DNA from: Parietaria judaica
Taxonomy: Eukaryota > Streptophyta > Magnoliopsida > Rosales > Urticaceae
Direction: 5' to 3'
DNA: 64,000 nt
Assembly: GCA_954871525.1 (NCBI GenBank)
Contig: OX940863.1
Location: forward strand, 43,014,501 to 43,078,500
Below, piece by piece: positions 49,001-61,654 of this stretch. Numbering within the stretch: position 1 is the first letter of the stretch; each line of letters opens with the position of its first letter. Both the position numbers and the translations under genes were made by a program. The notes under the pieces are model-generated. The model was not told where the DNA came from. It was given only the letters and a program-made list of their open reading frames with translations, and ran no database searches.

Positions 49001-49633
49001 GCACTATCTCCTAGTTTCTATATGAAGCCCTGAACGGGTTAAAATCTTTACCGAAAAGTGTTAAAAATTGGTTACCTTGTGAGAGCAAATACGATGCGTT
49101 CTTGATGAAATTTGAGTTGCTAGACCTTCTTTAGGGTGGTATTATTATAAATTGGGTTAGTCTTGGCATTGAAAGTTTTTGGAGCTCTCTTAAAATCCAG
49201 TTTCAACAATTAATGCGTGCTGCAAAAAAAACTGAATCTTTTTCCCATTTTTCGAGAAAGAACCCTACTTAAATGATATTTTAAACAACAAATGAACTTT
49301 AAAATGCTTAATAATGTGTAATTGTATCACATTTACTTATTTTAATACCTAAACAGCGAAGAGTTGTCTCCTAGTTTCTATATCAAGCCGTTAATGGGTT
49401 AAAACTTTTAAAGAGAAGTGTTAAATATTGGTTTTCTTACGAGAGCAAATACGATGCAATCTTGATGAAATTTGAGTTCCTGGACCTTCTTTATGGTGGT
49501 ATTATTATAAATTGGGTTTGTTTTGGCATTGAAAGTTTTTCGAGCTCTCTTAAAATCTAGTTTCAACAATTAACGCGTCCTCCAAAAAAAATTGAGTCTT
49601 TTTCCCATTTTAAGCGAAACAACTCTAATTAAA
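46051..49633 (+). repeat. 3,583-bp five-dimer HOR unit P-Q-R-S-T
   Basis: Five recognisable dimers are present. P (46051) has gcacaatctcc, aaaggatatttt, atgaagttc, ataatattt, acgcgaacaa and gagtccctag. Q (46768) has aacaaagctt, cgaatcac, gccctgaac, gtgtaaaaaatgg, cttattagag, acgacgcg and gggtgtaatt. R (47487) has gaagctgtgaac and cttaagagag, with the B variants listed for 44623. S (48207) has gaactcaatgtg, tttttatccc, tataaagccg and cttgaccg. T (48914) has gttaccttgtgag in A, and agagaagtgttaaatattgg and atgcaatcttg in B. P recurs at 49634, so the period is 3.58 kb. Confidence 0.87.
47611..47625 (+). repeat. B-type dyad inside an A monomer (R dimer)
   Basis: The A half of R carries gttaaaacttttaac, the perfect B-type dyad, in place of the A sequence gttaaaatctttacc. 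The flanks on both sides are A-type (atgaagctgtgaacggg before, ttggttatctta after). The same patch occurs at 55317-55331 and 58914-58928. This is a short gene-conversion-like tract that marks all R copies. Confidence 0.82.
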
Positions 49634-50351
49634 ATATATTTTAAACAAAAAATGAACTTAAAAATGCTTAATAATGTGTAATTTTATTAAATTAACTTAT
49701 TTTAATCCCTAAATTGCGAAGCACAATCTCCTAGTTTCTATATGAAGCCGTGAACGGGTTAAAATCTTTACCGAAAAGTGTTAAAAATTGGTTATCTTAC
49801 GAGAGCAAATACGATGCGTTCTTGATGAAATTTGAGTTGCTAGACCTTCTTTAGGGTGGTATTATTATAATTTGGGTTAGTTTTGGCATTCAAAGTTTTT
49901 GGAGCTCTCTTAAAATCCAGTTTCAACAATTAATGCGTGCTCCAAAAAAACTGAGTCTTTTTCCCATTTTCCGAGAAAGAACCCTAGTTAAAGGATATTT
50001 TAAACAACAAATGAAGTTCAAAAATCTTAATCATGTGTAATTGTATAATATTTACTTATTTTAATACCTAAACAGCGAAGAGCTGTCTCCTAGTTTCTAT
50101 ATCAAGCCGTTAATGGGTTAAAACTTTTAAAGAAAAGTGTTAAAAATTGGTTTTCTTACGCGAACAAATACGATGCGTTCTTGATGAAATTTGAGTCCCT
50201 AGACCTTCTTTATGGTGGTATTATTATAAATTGGGTTAGTTTTGGCATTGAAAGTTTTTCGAGCTCTCTTAAAATCTAGTTTCAACAATTAACGCGTCCT
50301 CCAAAAAAACAGAGTCTTTTTCCCATTTTACGCGAAAGAACTCTAATTAAA
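49634..50351 (+). repeat. P dimer, second copy
   Basis: This 718-bp dimer shares gcacaatctcc, aaaggatatttt, atgaagttc, ataatattt and acgcgaacaa with 46051. It follows T exactly as expected for the second HOR unit. 60937-61654 is its counterpart 11.3 kb downstream, including the shared change ataatttgggtt in A. Confidence 0.85.
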
Positions 50352-51431
50352 AGATATTTTAAACAAAAAATGAACTTAACAAAGCTTAATATTGTGTAAT
50401 TTTATTACATTAACTTATTTTAATCCCTAAATTGCGAATCACTATCTCCTAGTTTCTATATGAAGCCCTGAACGGGTTAAAATCTTTACCGAAAAGTGTA
50501 AAAAATGGTTATCTTATTAGAGCAAATACGACGCGTTCTTGATGAAATTTGAGTTGCTAGACCTTCTTTAGGGTGTAATTATTATAAATTGGGTTAGTCT
50601 TGGCATTAAAAGTTTTTGGAGCTCTCTTAAAATCCAGTTTCAACAATTAATGCGTGCTCCAAAAAAAAACTGAGTCTTTTTCCCATTTTCCGAGAAAGAA
50701 CCCTAATTAAATGATATTTTAAACAACAAATGAACTTAAAAATGCTTAATAATGTGTAATTGTATCATATTTACTTATTTTAATACCTAAACAGCGAAGA
50801 GCTATCTCCTAGTTTCTATATCAAGCCGTTAATGGGTTAAAACTTTTAACGAAAAGTGTTAAAAATTGGTTTTCTTACGAGAGCAAATACGATGCGTTCT
50901 TGATGAAATTTGAGTTGCTAGACCTTCTTTAGGGTGGTATTATTATAAATTAGGTTAGTTTTGGCATTAAAAGTTTTTGGAGCTCTCTTAAAATCCAGTT
51001 TCAACAATTAATGTGTGCTCCAAAAAAAACTGAGTCTTTTTCCCATTTTCCGAGAAAAACCCTAATTAAACGATATTTTAAACAACAAATGAACTTAAAA
51101 ATGCTTAATCATGTGTAATTGTATCACATTTACTTATTTTAATACTTAAACAGCGAAGATCTATCTCCTAGTTTCCATATCAAGCCGTTAATGGGTTAAA
51201 ACTTTTAACGAAAAGTGTTAAAAATTGGTTTTCTTACAAGAGCAAATACGATGCGTTCTTGATGAAATTTGAGTTCCTAGACATTCTTTATGGTGGTATT
51301 ATTATAAATTGTGTTTTTTTTGGCATTGAAATTTTTTCGAGTTCTCTTAAAATCTAGTTTCAACAATTAACGCGTCCTCCAAAAAAAAACTTAGTCTTTT
51401 TCCCATTTTACGCAAAAGAACTCTAATTAAA
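50352..51431 (+). repeat. 1,080-bp trimer: Q A-monomer, B/A hybrid monomer, B monomer
   Basis: The spacing between A starts jumps from 720 to 1,080 bp, that is three monomers. The order is A (50352), hybrid (50712) and B (51071). The A monomer is Q-type, with the local change taatattgtg. The last B has aatacttaaacagcgaagatc, a variant shared with the B at 55554. The strict A-B alternation is broken here, and A-B phase is restored from 51432. Confidence 0.88.
50712..51070 (+). repeat. B-to-A hybrid monomer, copy 1
   Basis: The first half is B-type (aaacaacaaatg, aatacctaaacagcg, tatcaagccgttaatggg, ttggttttcttac). From gagttgctagacc onward it is A-type (ttctttaggg, gcattaaaag, tttttggagctc, aatccagtttc, cattttccgag). 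The switch lies within the shared block at about 50878-50913. The end has cgagaaaaacccta, one base shorter than usual. It is the direct product of exchange between an A and a B monomer in register. Confidence 0.88.
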
Positions 51432-52150
51432 AGATATTTTAAACAAAAAATGAACTTAAAAATGCTTAATAATGTGTAATTTTATTAAATTAACTTATTT
51501 TAATCCTTAAATTGCGAAGTATTATCTCCTAGTTTCTTTATGAAGCCGAGAACGGGTTAAAATCTTTACCGAAAAGTGTTAAAAATTTGTTATCTTACGA
51601 GAGCAAATACAATGCGTTCTTGATGAAATTTGAGTTGCTAGACCGCTTTAGGGTGGTATTATTTTAAATTGGGTTAGTTTTGGCATTAAAAGTTTTTGGA
51701 GCTCTCTTAAAATGAAGTTTCAACAATTAATGCGTGCTAAAAAAAAACGGAGTCTTTTTCCCATTTTCCGAGAAAGAACCCCTAGTTAAACGATATTTTA
51801 AACAACAAATGAACTTCAAAAATCTTAATCATGTGTAATTGTATCACATTTACTTATTTTAATACCTAAACGGCGAAGAGCTGTCTCCTAGTTTCTATCT
51901 CAAGCCGTTAATGGGTTAAAACTTTTAACGAAAAGTGTTAAAAATTGGTTTTCTTACGAGAGCAAATACGATGCGTTCTTGATGAAATTTGAGTTCCTAG
52001 ACCTTCTTTATGGTGGTATTATTATAAATTGGGTTTGTTTTGGCATTGAAATTTTTTCTAGCTCTCTTAAAATCTAGTTTCAACAATTAACGCGTCCTCC
52101 AAAAAAAACTTAGTCTTTATCCAATTTTACGCGAAAGAACTCTAATTAAA
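51432..52150 (+). repeat. V dimer, copy 1
   Basis: This 719-bp dimer has private variants in A (aatccttaaattgcg, gaagtattatctcc, tttctttatgaag, gctagaccgcttta, tattttaaattggg) and in B (aaacggcgaag, tatctcaagccg, gaaattttttc). The same set recurs at 55912-56628 and 62735-63452. Confidence 0.85.
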
Positions 52151-54308
52151 AAATATTTTAAACAAAAAATGAACTTAAAAATGCTTAATAATGTGTAATT
52201 TTATTACATTAAATTATTTTAATCCCTAAATTGCGAAGTACTATCTCCTAGTTTCTATATGAAGCCGTGAACGGGTTAAAATCTTTACCGGAAAGTGTTA
52301 AAAATTGGTTATCTTACGAGAGCAAATACGATGCGTTCTTGATGAAATTTGAGTTGGTAGACCTTCTTTAGGGTGGTATTATTATAAATTGGGTTAGTTT
52401 TGGCATTACAAGGTTTTGGAGCTCTCTTAAAATCCAGTTTCAACAATTAATGCGTGCTCCAAAAAAACTGAGTGTTTTTCCCATTTTCCGAGAAAGAACC
52501 CTAATTAAACGATATTTTAAACAAAAAATGAACTTAAAAATGCTTAATCATGTGTAATTGTATCACATTTACTTATTTTAATACCTAAACAGCGAAGAGC
52601 TGTCTCCTAGTTTCTATATCAAGCCGTTAATGGGTTAAAACTTTTAACGAAAAGTGTTAAAATTTGGTTTTCTTACGAGAGCAAATACGATGCGTTCTTG
52701 ATGAAATTTGAGTTCCTAGACCTTCTTTATGGTGGTATTATTATAAATTGCGTTTGTTTTGGCATTGAAATTTTTTCGAGCTCTCTTAAAATCTAGTTTC
52801 AACAATTAACGCGTCCTCCAAAAAAAACTTAGTCTTTATCCCATTTTACGCGAAAGAACTATAATTAAAAGATATTTTAAACAAAAAATGAACTTAAAAA
52901 TGCTTAATAATGAGTAATTTTATTACATTAAATTATTTTAATCCCTAAATTGCGAAGTACTATCTCCTAGTTTCTATATGAAGCCGTGAACGGGTTAAAA
53001 TCTTTACCGGAAAGTGTTAAAAATTGGTTATCTTACGAGAGCAAATACGATGCGTTCTTGATTAAATTTGAGTTGGTAGACCTTCTTTAGGGTGGTATTA
53101 TTATAAATTGGGTTAGTTTTGGCATTACAAGGTTTTGGAGCTCTCTTAAAATCCAGTTTCAACAATTAATGCGTGCTCCAAAAAAAACTGAGTGTTTTCC
53201 CATTTTCCGAGAAAGAACCCTAATTAAACGATATTTTAAACAAAAAATGAACTTAAAAATGCTTAATCATGTGTAATTGTATCACATTTACTTATTTTAA
53301 TACCTAAACAGCGAAGAGCTGTCTCCTAGTTTCTATATCAAGCCGTTAATGGGTTAAAACTTTTAACGAAAAGTGTTAAAAATTGGTTTTCTTACGAGAG
53401 CAAATACGATGCGTTCTTGATGAAATTTGAGTTCCTAGACCTTCTTTATGGTGGTATTATTATAAATTGGGTTTGTTTTGGCATTGAAATTTTTTCGAGC
53501 TCTCTTAAAATCTAGTTTCAACAATTAACGCGTCCTCCAAAAAAAACTTAGTCTTTATCCCATTTTACGCGAAAGAACTCTAATTAAAAGATATTTTAAA
53601 AAAAAATGAACTTAAAAATGCTTAATAATGTGTAATTTTATTACATTAAATTATTTTAATCCCTAAATTGCGAAGTACTATCTCCTAGTTTCTATATGAA
53701 GCCGTGAACGGGTTAAAATCTTTACCGGAAAGTGTTAAAAATTGGTTATCTTACGAGAGCAAATACGATGCGTTCTTGATGAAATTTGAGATGGTAGACC
53801 TTATTTAGGGTGTTATTATTATAAATTGGGTTAGTTTTGGCATTACAAGGTTTTGGAGCTCTCTTAAAATCCAGTTTCAACAATTAATGCGTGCTCCAAA
53901 AAAACTGAGTGTTTTTCCCATTTTCCGAGAAAGAACCCTAATTAAACGATATTTTAAACAAAAAATGAACTTAAAAATGCTTAATCATGTGTAATTGTAT
54001 CACATTTACTTATTTTAATACCTAAACAACGAAGAGCTGTCTCCTAGTTTCTATATCAAGCCGTTAGTGGGTTAAAACTTTTAACGAAAAGTGTTAAAAA
54101 TTGGTTTTCTTACGAGAGCAAATAGGATGCGTTCTTGATGAAATTTGAGTTCCTAGACCTTCTTTATGGTGGTATTATTATAAATTGGGTTTTTTTTGGC
54201 ATTGAAATTTTTTCGAGTTCTCTTAAAATCTAGTTTCAACAATTAACGCGTCCTCCAAAAAAAAAACTTAGTCGTTTTCCCATTTTACGCGAAAGAACTC
54301 TAATTAAA
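52151..54308 (+). repeat. Three tandem W dimers
   Basis: Dimers 52151, 52870 and 53589 (719-720 bp) share gaagtactatctcc, taccggaaagtg, gagttggtagacc (agatggtagacc in the third), ggcattacaaggttttgg and gagtgttttcc or gagtgtttttcc. Their B halves start with the A-like aaacaaaaaatgaac instead of aaacaacaaatgaac. They are a recent local triplication. Further W copies are at 56629 (hybrid into the next unit) and 63453. Confidence 0.87.
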
Positions 54309-54831
54309 AGATATTTTAAACAAAAAATGAACTTAAAAATGCTTAATAATGTGTAATTTTATTACATTAAATTATTTTAATCCCTAAATTGCGAAGCACT
54401 ATCTGCTAGTTTCTATATGAAGCCGTGAACGGGTTAAAATCTTTACCGAAAAGTGTTAAAAATTGGTTATCTTATGAGAGCAAATACGATGCGTTCTTGA
54501 TGAAATTTGAGTTGATAGACCTTCTTTAGGGTGGTATTATTATAAATTGGGTTAGTTTTGGCATTAGAAGTTTTTGGAGCTCTCTTAAAATCCAGTTTCA
54601 ACAATTAATGCGTGCTCCAAAAAAAATGGTTATCTTATTAGAGCAAATACGACGCGTTCTTGATGAAATTTGAGTTGCTAGACCTTCTTTAGGGTGTAAT
54701 TATTATAAATTGGGTTAGTCTTGGCATTAAAAGTTTTTGGAGCTCTCTTAAAATCCAGTTTCAAAACTTAATGCGTGCTCCAAAAAAAACTGAGTCTTTT
54801 TCCCATTTTCCGAGAAAGAACCCTAATTAAA
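54309..54831 (+). repeat. 523-bp chimeric A monomer with an out-of-register joint
   Basis: An A monomer like W or X (gagttgatagacc, gcattagaag) runs as far as gcgtgctcc plus an oligo-A run at about 54619-54626. It then passes straight into tggttatcttattagagc, the middle of a Q-type A monomer (acgacgcg, gggtgtaatt). The latter runs to its normal end, so the unit is about 163 bp too long and covers the middle part twice. The joint is at an A-rich microhomology: Q copies read gtgtaaaaaatggttatc. Confidence 0.88.
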
Positions 54832-57352
54832 TGATATTTTAAACAACAAATGAACTTCAAAATGCTTAATAATGTGTAATTGTATCATATTTACTTATTT
54901 TAATACCTAAACAGCGAAGAGCTGTCTCCTAGTTTCTATATCAAGCCGTTAATGAGTTAAAACTTTTAACGAAAAGTGTTAAAAATTGGTTTTCTTACGA
55001 GAGAAAATACGATGCGTTCTTGATGAAATTTGAGTTCCTAGACCTTCTTTATGGTGGTATTATTATAAATTGGGTTTGTTTTGGCATTGAAAGTTTTTCG
55101 AGCTCTCTTATAATCTAATTTCAAAAATTAACGCGTCCTCCAAAAAAAAATTGAGTCTTTTTCCCATTTTACACGAAAGAACTCTAATTAAAAGATATTT
55201 TAAACAAAAAATGAACTTAAAAATGCTTAATAATGTGTAATTTTATTACATTAAATTATTTTAATCCCTAAATTGCGAAGCACTATCTCCTAGTTTCTAT
55301 ATGAAGCTGTGAACGGGTTAAAACTTTTAACGAAAAGTGTTAAAAATTGGTTATCTTAAGAGAGCAAATACGATGCGTCTTGATGAAATTTGAGTTGCTA
55401 GACCTTCTTTAGGGTGGTATTATTATAAATTAGGTTAGTTTTGGCATTAAAAGTTTTTGGAGCTCTCTTAAAATCCAGTTTCAACAATTAATGCGTGCTC
55501 CAAAAAAAACTGAGTCTTTTTCCCATTTTCCGAGAAAGAACCCTAATTAAACGATATTTTAAACAACAAATGAACTTAAAAATGCTTAATAATGTGTAAT
55601 TGTATCACATTTACTTATTTTAATACTTAAAAGCGAAGATCTATCTCCTAGTTTCCATATCAAGCCGTTAATGGGTTAAAACTTTTAACGAAAAGTGTTA
55701 AAAATTGGTTTTCTTACGAGAGCAAATACGATGCGTTCTTGATGAAATTTGAGTTCCTAGACATTCTTTATGGTGGTATTATTATAAATTGGGTTTTTTT
55801 TGGCATTGAAATTTTTTCGAGTTCTCTTAAAATCTAGTTTCAACAATTAACGCGTCCTCCAAAAAAAAACTTAGTCTTTTTCCCATTTTACGCAAAAGAA
55901 CTCTAATTAAAAGATATTTTAAACAAAAAATGAACTTAAAAATGCTTAATAATGTGTAATTTTATTAAATTAACTTATTTTAATCCTTAAATTGCGAAGT
56001 ATTATCTCCTAGTTTCTTTATGAAGCCGAGAACGGGTTAAAATCTTTACCGAAAAGTGTTAAAAATTTGTTATCTTACGAGAGCAAATACAATGCGTTCT
56101 TGATGAAATTTGAGTTGCTACACCGCTTTAGGGTGGTATTATTTTAAATTGGGTTAGTTTTGGCATTAAAAGTTTTTGGAGCTCTCTTAAAATCAAGTTT
56201 CAACAATTAATGCGTGCTAAAAAAAACTGAGTCTTTTTCCCATTTTCCGAGAAAGAACCCTAGTTAAACGATATTTTAAACAACAAATGAACTTCAAAAA
56301 TCTTAATCATGTGTAATTGTATTACATTTACTTATTTTAATACCTAAACGGCGAAGAGCTGTCTCCTAGTTTCTATCTCAAGCCGTTAATAGGTTAAAAC
56401 TTTTAACGAAAAGTGTTAAAAATTGGTTTTCTTACGAGAGCAAATACGATGCGTTCTTGATGAAATTTGAGTTCATAGACCTTCTTTATGGTGGTATTAT
56501 TATAAATTGGGTTTGTTTTGGCATTGAAATTTTTTCGAGCTCTCTTAAAATCTAGTTTCAACAATTAACGCGTCCTCCAAAAAAAACTTAGTCTTTATCC
56601 CATTTTACGCGAAAGAACTCTAATTAAAAGATATTTTAAACAAAAAATGAACTTAAAAATGCTTAATAATGTGTAGTTTTATTACATTAAATTATTTCAA
56701 TCCCTAAATTGCGAAGTACTATCTCCTAGTTTCTATATGAAGCCGTGAACGGGTTAAAATCTTTACCGGAAAGTGTTAAAAATTGGTTATCTTACGAGAG
56801 CAAATACGATGCGTTCTTGATGAAATTTGAGTTGGTAGACCTTCTTTAGGGTGGTATTATTATAAATTGGGTTAGTTTTGGCATTACAAGGTTTTGGAGC
56901 TCTCTTAAAATCCAGTTTCAACAATTAATGCGTGCTCCAAAAAAACTGAGTGTTTTTCCCATTTTCCGAGAAAGAACCCTAATTAAACGATATTTTAAAC
57001 AAAAAATGAACTTAAAAATGCTTAATCATGTGTAATTGTATCACATTTACTTATTTTAATACCTAAACAGCGAAGAGCTGTCTCCTAGTTTCTATATCAA
57101 GCCGTTAATGGGTTAAAACTTTTAACGAAAAATGTTAAAAATTGGTTTTCTTACGAGAGCAAATACGATGCGTTCTTGATGAAATTTGAGTTCCTAGACC
57201 TTCTTTATGGTGGTATTATTATAAATTGGGTTTTTTTTGGCATTGAAATTTTTTCGAGTTCTCTTAAAATCTAGTTTCAACAATTAACGCGTCCTCCAAA
57301 AAAAAAAAAACTTAGTCGTTTTCCCATTTTACGCGAAAGAACTCTAATTAAA
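54832..57352 (+). repeat. Q B-monomer, R-like/hybrid dimer, V, W
   Basis: The order is Q-type B (54832, catattt, ataatctaatttcaaaaatt), an R-like A at 55193 with its dyad patch, a B at 55554 that matches the trimer B at 51071 (aatacttaaaagcgaagatc), V (55912) and W (56629). The segment 55554-57352 thus copies 51071-52869 at an offset of about 4.48 kb. W ends with an unusually long oligo-A run. Confidence 0.8.
57298..57310 (+). repeat. Expanded oligo-A tract (A13)
   Basis: The B-monomer oligo-A run after cgtcctcc, usually seven to nine A, is thirteen here, followed by cttagtcgtt. It accounts for the 724-bp spacing of the dimer starting at 56629. The neighbouring copy at about 54258 has nine A with the same cttagtcg ending. 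Confidence 0.85.
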
Positions 57353-60300
57353 AGATATTTTAAACAAAAAATGAACTTAAAAATGCTTAATAATGTTTAA
57401 TTTTATTACATTAAATTATTTTAATCCCTAAATTGCGAAGCACTATCTCCTAGTTTCTATATGAAGCCGTGAACGGGTTAAAATCTTTACCGAAAAGTGT
57501 TAAAAATTGGTTATCTTACGAGAGCAAATACGATGCGTTCTTGATGAAATTTGAGTCGCTAGACCTTCTTTAGGGTGGTATTATTATAAATTGGGTTAGT
57601 TTTGGCATTCAAAGTTTTTGGAGCTCTCTTAAAATCCAGTTTCAACAATTATGCGTGCTCCAAAAAAACTGAGTCTTTTTCCCATTTTCCGAGAAAGAAC
57701 CCTAGTTAAAGGATATTTTAAACAACAAATGAAGTTCAAAAATCTTAATCATGTGTAATTGTATAATATTTACTTATTTTAATACCTAAACAGCGAAGAG
57801 CTGTCTCCTAGTTTCTATATCAAGCCGTTAATGGGTTAAAACTTTTAAAGAAAAGTGTTAAAAATTGGTTTTCTTACGCGAACAAATACGATGCGTTCTT
57901 GATGAATTTTGAGTCCCTAGACCTTCTTTATGGTGGTATTATTATAAATTGGGTTAGTTTTGGCATTGAAAGTTTTTCGAGCTCTCTTAAAATCTAGTTT
58001 CAACAATTAACGCGTCCTCCAAAAAAACAGAGTCTTTTTCCCATTTTACGCGAAAGAACTCTAATTATAAGATATTTTAAACAAAAAATGAACTTAACAA
58101 AGCTTAATAATGTGTAATTTTATTACATTAACTTATTTTAATCCCTAAATTGCGAATCACTATCTCCTAGTTTCTATATGAAGCCCTGAACGGGTTAAAA
58201 TCTTTACCGAAAAGTGTAAAAAATGGTTATCTTATTAGAGCAAATACGACGCGTTCTTGATGAAATTTGAGTTGCTAGACCTTCTTTAGGGTGTAATTAT
58301 TATAAATTGGGTTAGTCTTGGCATTAAAAGTTTTTGGAGCTCTCTTAAAATCCAGTTTCAACAATTAATGCGTGCTCCAAAAAAAACTGAGTCTTTTTCC
58401 CATTTTCCGAGAAAGAACCCTAATTAAATGATATTTTAAACAACAAATGAACTTCAAAATGCTTAATAATGTGTAATTGTATCATATTTACTTATTTTAA
58501 TACCTAAACAGCGAAGAGCTGTCTCCTAGTTTCTATATCAAGCCGTTAATGAGTTAAAACTTTTAACGAAAAGTGTTAAAAATTGGTTTTCTTACGAGAG
58601 CAAATACGATGCGTTCTTGATGAAATTTGAGTTCCTAGACCTTCTTTATGGTGGTATTATTATAAATTGGGTTTGTTTTGGCATTGAAAGTTTTTCGAGC
58701 TCTCTTATAATCTAGTTTATAAAATTAACGCGTCCTCCAAAAAAAAATTGAGTCTTTTTCCCATTTTACACGAAAGAACTCTAATTCAAAGATATTTTAA
58801 ACAAAAAATGAACTTAAAAATGCTTAATAATTTGTAATTTTATTACATTAAATTATTTTAATCCCTAAATTGCGAAGCACTGTCTCCTAGTTTCTATATG
58901 AAGCTGTGAACGGGTTAAAACTTTTAACGAAAAGTGTTAAAAATTGGTTATCTTAAGAGAGCAAATACGATGCGTTCTTGATGAAATTTGAGTTGCTAGA
59001 CCTTCTTTAGGGTGGTATTATTATAAATTAGGTTAGTCTTGGCATTAAAAGTTTTTGGAGCTATCTTAAAATCCAGTTTCAACAATTAATGCGTGCTCCA
59101 AAAAAAACTGATTCTTTTTCCCATTTTCCGAGAAAGAATCCTAATTAAGCGATATTTTAAACAACATATGAACTTCAATATGCTTAATAATGTGTAATTG
59201 TATCCCATTTACTTGTTTTAATACCTAATCAGCGAAGAGCTATCTCCTAGTTTCTATATCAAACCGTTAATGGGTTAAAGCTTCTAACGAAAAGTGTGAA
59301 AAATTGGTTTTCTTACGAGAGCAAATACGATGCGTTCTTGGTTAAATTTGAGTTCCTAGAACTTCTTTAGGGTGGTATTATTATAAATTGGGTTTGTTTT
59401 GGCATTGAATGTTTTTCGAGCTCTCTTAAAATCTAGTTTCAACAATTAACGCGTCCTCCAAAAAAAATTGAGTCTTTTTCCCATTTTAAGCGAAACAACT
59501 CTAATTAAAATATATTTTAAACAAAAAATGAACTCAATGTGTAATTTTATTACATTAACTTATTTTTATCCCTAAATTGCGAAGCAATATCTCCTAGTTT
59601 CTATATAAAGCCGAGAACGGGTTAAAATCTTGACCGAAAAGTGTTAAAAATTGGTTATCTTACGAGAGCAAATACAATGCGTTCTTGATGAAATTTGAGT
59701 TGCTAGACCTTCTTTAGGGTGGTATTATTATAAATTGGGTTAGTTTTGGCATAAAAAGTTTTTGGAGCTCTCTTAAAATCCAGTTTCAACAATTAATGCG
59801 TGCTCCAAAAAAAACTGAGTCTTTTTCCCATTTTCCGAGAAAGAACCCTAGTTAAACGATATTTTAAACAACAAATCAACTTCAAAAATCTTAATCATGT
59901 GTAATTGTATCACATTTACTTATTTTAATACCTAAACATCGAAGAGCTGTCTCCTAGTTTCTATATCAAGCCGTTAATGGGTTAAAACTTTTAACGAAAA
60001 GTGTTAAAAATTGGTTTTCTTACGAGAGCAATTACGATGCGTTCTTGATGAAATTTGAGATCCTAGACCTTGTTTATGGTGGTATTATTATAAATTGGGT
60101 TTGTTTTGGCATTGAAAGTTTTTCGAGCTCTCTTAAAATCTAGTTTCAACAATTAACGCGTCCTCCAAAAAAAACTGAGTCTTTTTCCAATTTTACGAGA
60201 AAGAACTCTAATTAAAAGATATTTTAAACAAAAAATGAACTTAAAAATGCTTAATAATGTTTAATTTTATTATATTAAATTATTTTAAACCCTAAATTGC

Positions 60301-61654
60301 GAAGCACTATCTCCTAGTTTCTATATGAAGCCCTGAACGGGTTAAAATCTTTACCGAAAAGTGTTAAAAATTGGTTACCTTGTGAGAGCAAATACGATGC
60401 GTTCTTGATGAAATTTGAGTTGCTAGACCTTCTTTAGGGTGGTATTATTATAAATTGGGTTAGTCTTGGCATTGAAAGTTTTTGGAGCTCTCTTAAAATC
60501 CAGTTTCAACAATTAATGCGTGCTGCAAAAAAAACTTAATCTTTTTCCCATTTTTCGAGAAAGAACCCTACTTAAATGATATTTTAAACAACAAATGAAC
60601 TTTAAAATGCTTAATAATGTGTAATTGTATCACATTTACTTATTTTAATACCTAAACAGCGAAGAGTTGTCTCCTAGTTTCTATATCAAGCCGTTAATGG
60701 GTTAAAACTTTTAAAGAGAAGTGTTAAATATTGGTTTTATTACGAGAGCAAATACGATGCAATCTTGATGAAATTTGAGTTCCTGGACCTTCTTTATGGT
60801 GGTATTATTATAAATTGGGTTTGTTTTGGCATTGAAAGTTTTTCGAGCTCTCTTAAAATCTAGTTTCAACAATTAACGCGTCCTCCAAAAAAAATTGAGT
60901 CTTTTTCCCATTTTAAGCGAAACAACTCTAATTAAAATATATTTTAAACAAAAAATGAACTTAAAAATGCTTAATAATGTGTAATTTTATTAAATTAACT
61001 TATTTTAATCCCTAAATTGCGAAGCACAATCTCCTAGTTTCTATATGAAGCCGTGAACGGGTTAAAATCTTTACCGAAAAGTGTTAAAAATTGGTTATCT
61101 TACGAGAGCAAATACGATGCGTTCTTGATGAAATTTGAGTTGCTAGACCTTCTTTAGGGTGGTATTATTATAATTTGGGTTAGTTTTGGCATTCAAAGTT
61201 TTTGGAGCTCTCTTAAAATCCAGTTTCAACAATTAATGCGTGCTCCAAAAAAACTGAGTCTTTTTCCCATTTTCCGAGAAAGAACCCTAGTTAAAGGATA
61301 TTTTAAACAACAAATGAAGTTCAAAAATCTTAATCATGTGTAATTGTATAATATTTACTTATTTTAATACCTAAACAGCGAAGAGCTGTCTCCTAGTTTC
61401 TATATCAAGCCGTTAATGGGTTAAAACTTTTAAAGAAAAGTGTTAAAAATTGGTTTTCTTACGCGAACAAATACGATGCGTTCTTGATGAAATTTGAGTC
61501 CCTAGACCTTCTTTATGGTGGTATTATTATAAATTGGGTTAGTTTTGGCATTGAAAGTTTTTCGAGCTCTCTTAAAATCTAGTTTCAACAATTAACGCGT
61601 CCTCCAAAAAAACAGAGTCTTTTTCCCATTTTACGCGAAAGAACTCTAATTAAA
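57353..61654 (+). repeat. X/P hybrid dimer followed by Q-R-S-T-P, second instance of the five-dimer order
   Basis: The A half at 57353 starts like 54309 (attacattaaatt, ccgtgaacggg). From gagtcgctagacc (about 57551) it becomes the P sequence seen at 46252, including the one-base-short acaattatgcgtg. Then follow Q (58070), R (58790), S (59510), T (60217) and P (60937). Their lengths (720, 720, 707, 720, 718) match those of 46768 onward (719, 720, 707, 720, 718) almost exactly. Confidence 0.87.

Larger units (their letters stand above)
46240..52698 (+). repeat. 11.3-kb super-repeat, upstream copy of the duplicated part
   Basis: From about 46240 (inside the P dimer) to 52698 this 6.46-kb stretch is almost the same as 57540-64000, at a constant offset of 11,302-11,303 bp. 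It includes the same dimer order P-Q-R-S-T-P-Q-hybrid-B-V-W and the same unusual dimer lengths. The downstream copy reaches the window end, so the true length is unknown. Confidence 0.88.

Noticed and set aside
54600..54660. A mobile-element insertion causing the 163-bp excess
   Set aside because: All of the extra sequence is ordinary A-monomer sequence in the same orientation. There is no target-site duplication, terminal repeat or poly-A-tailed foreign segment.
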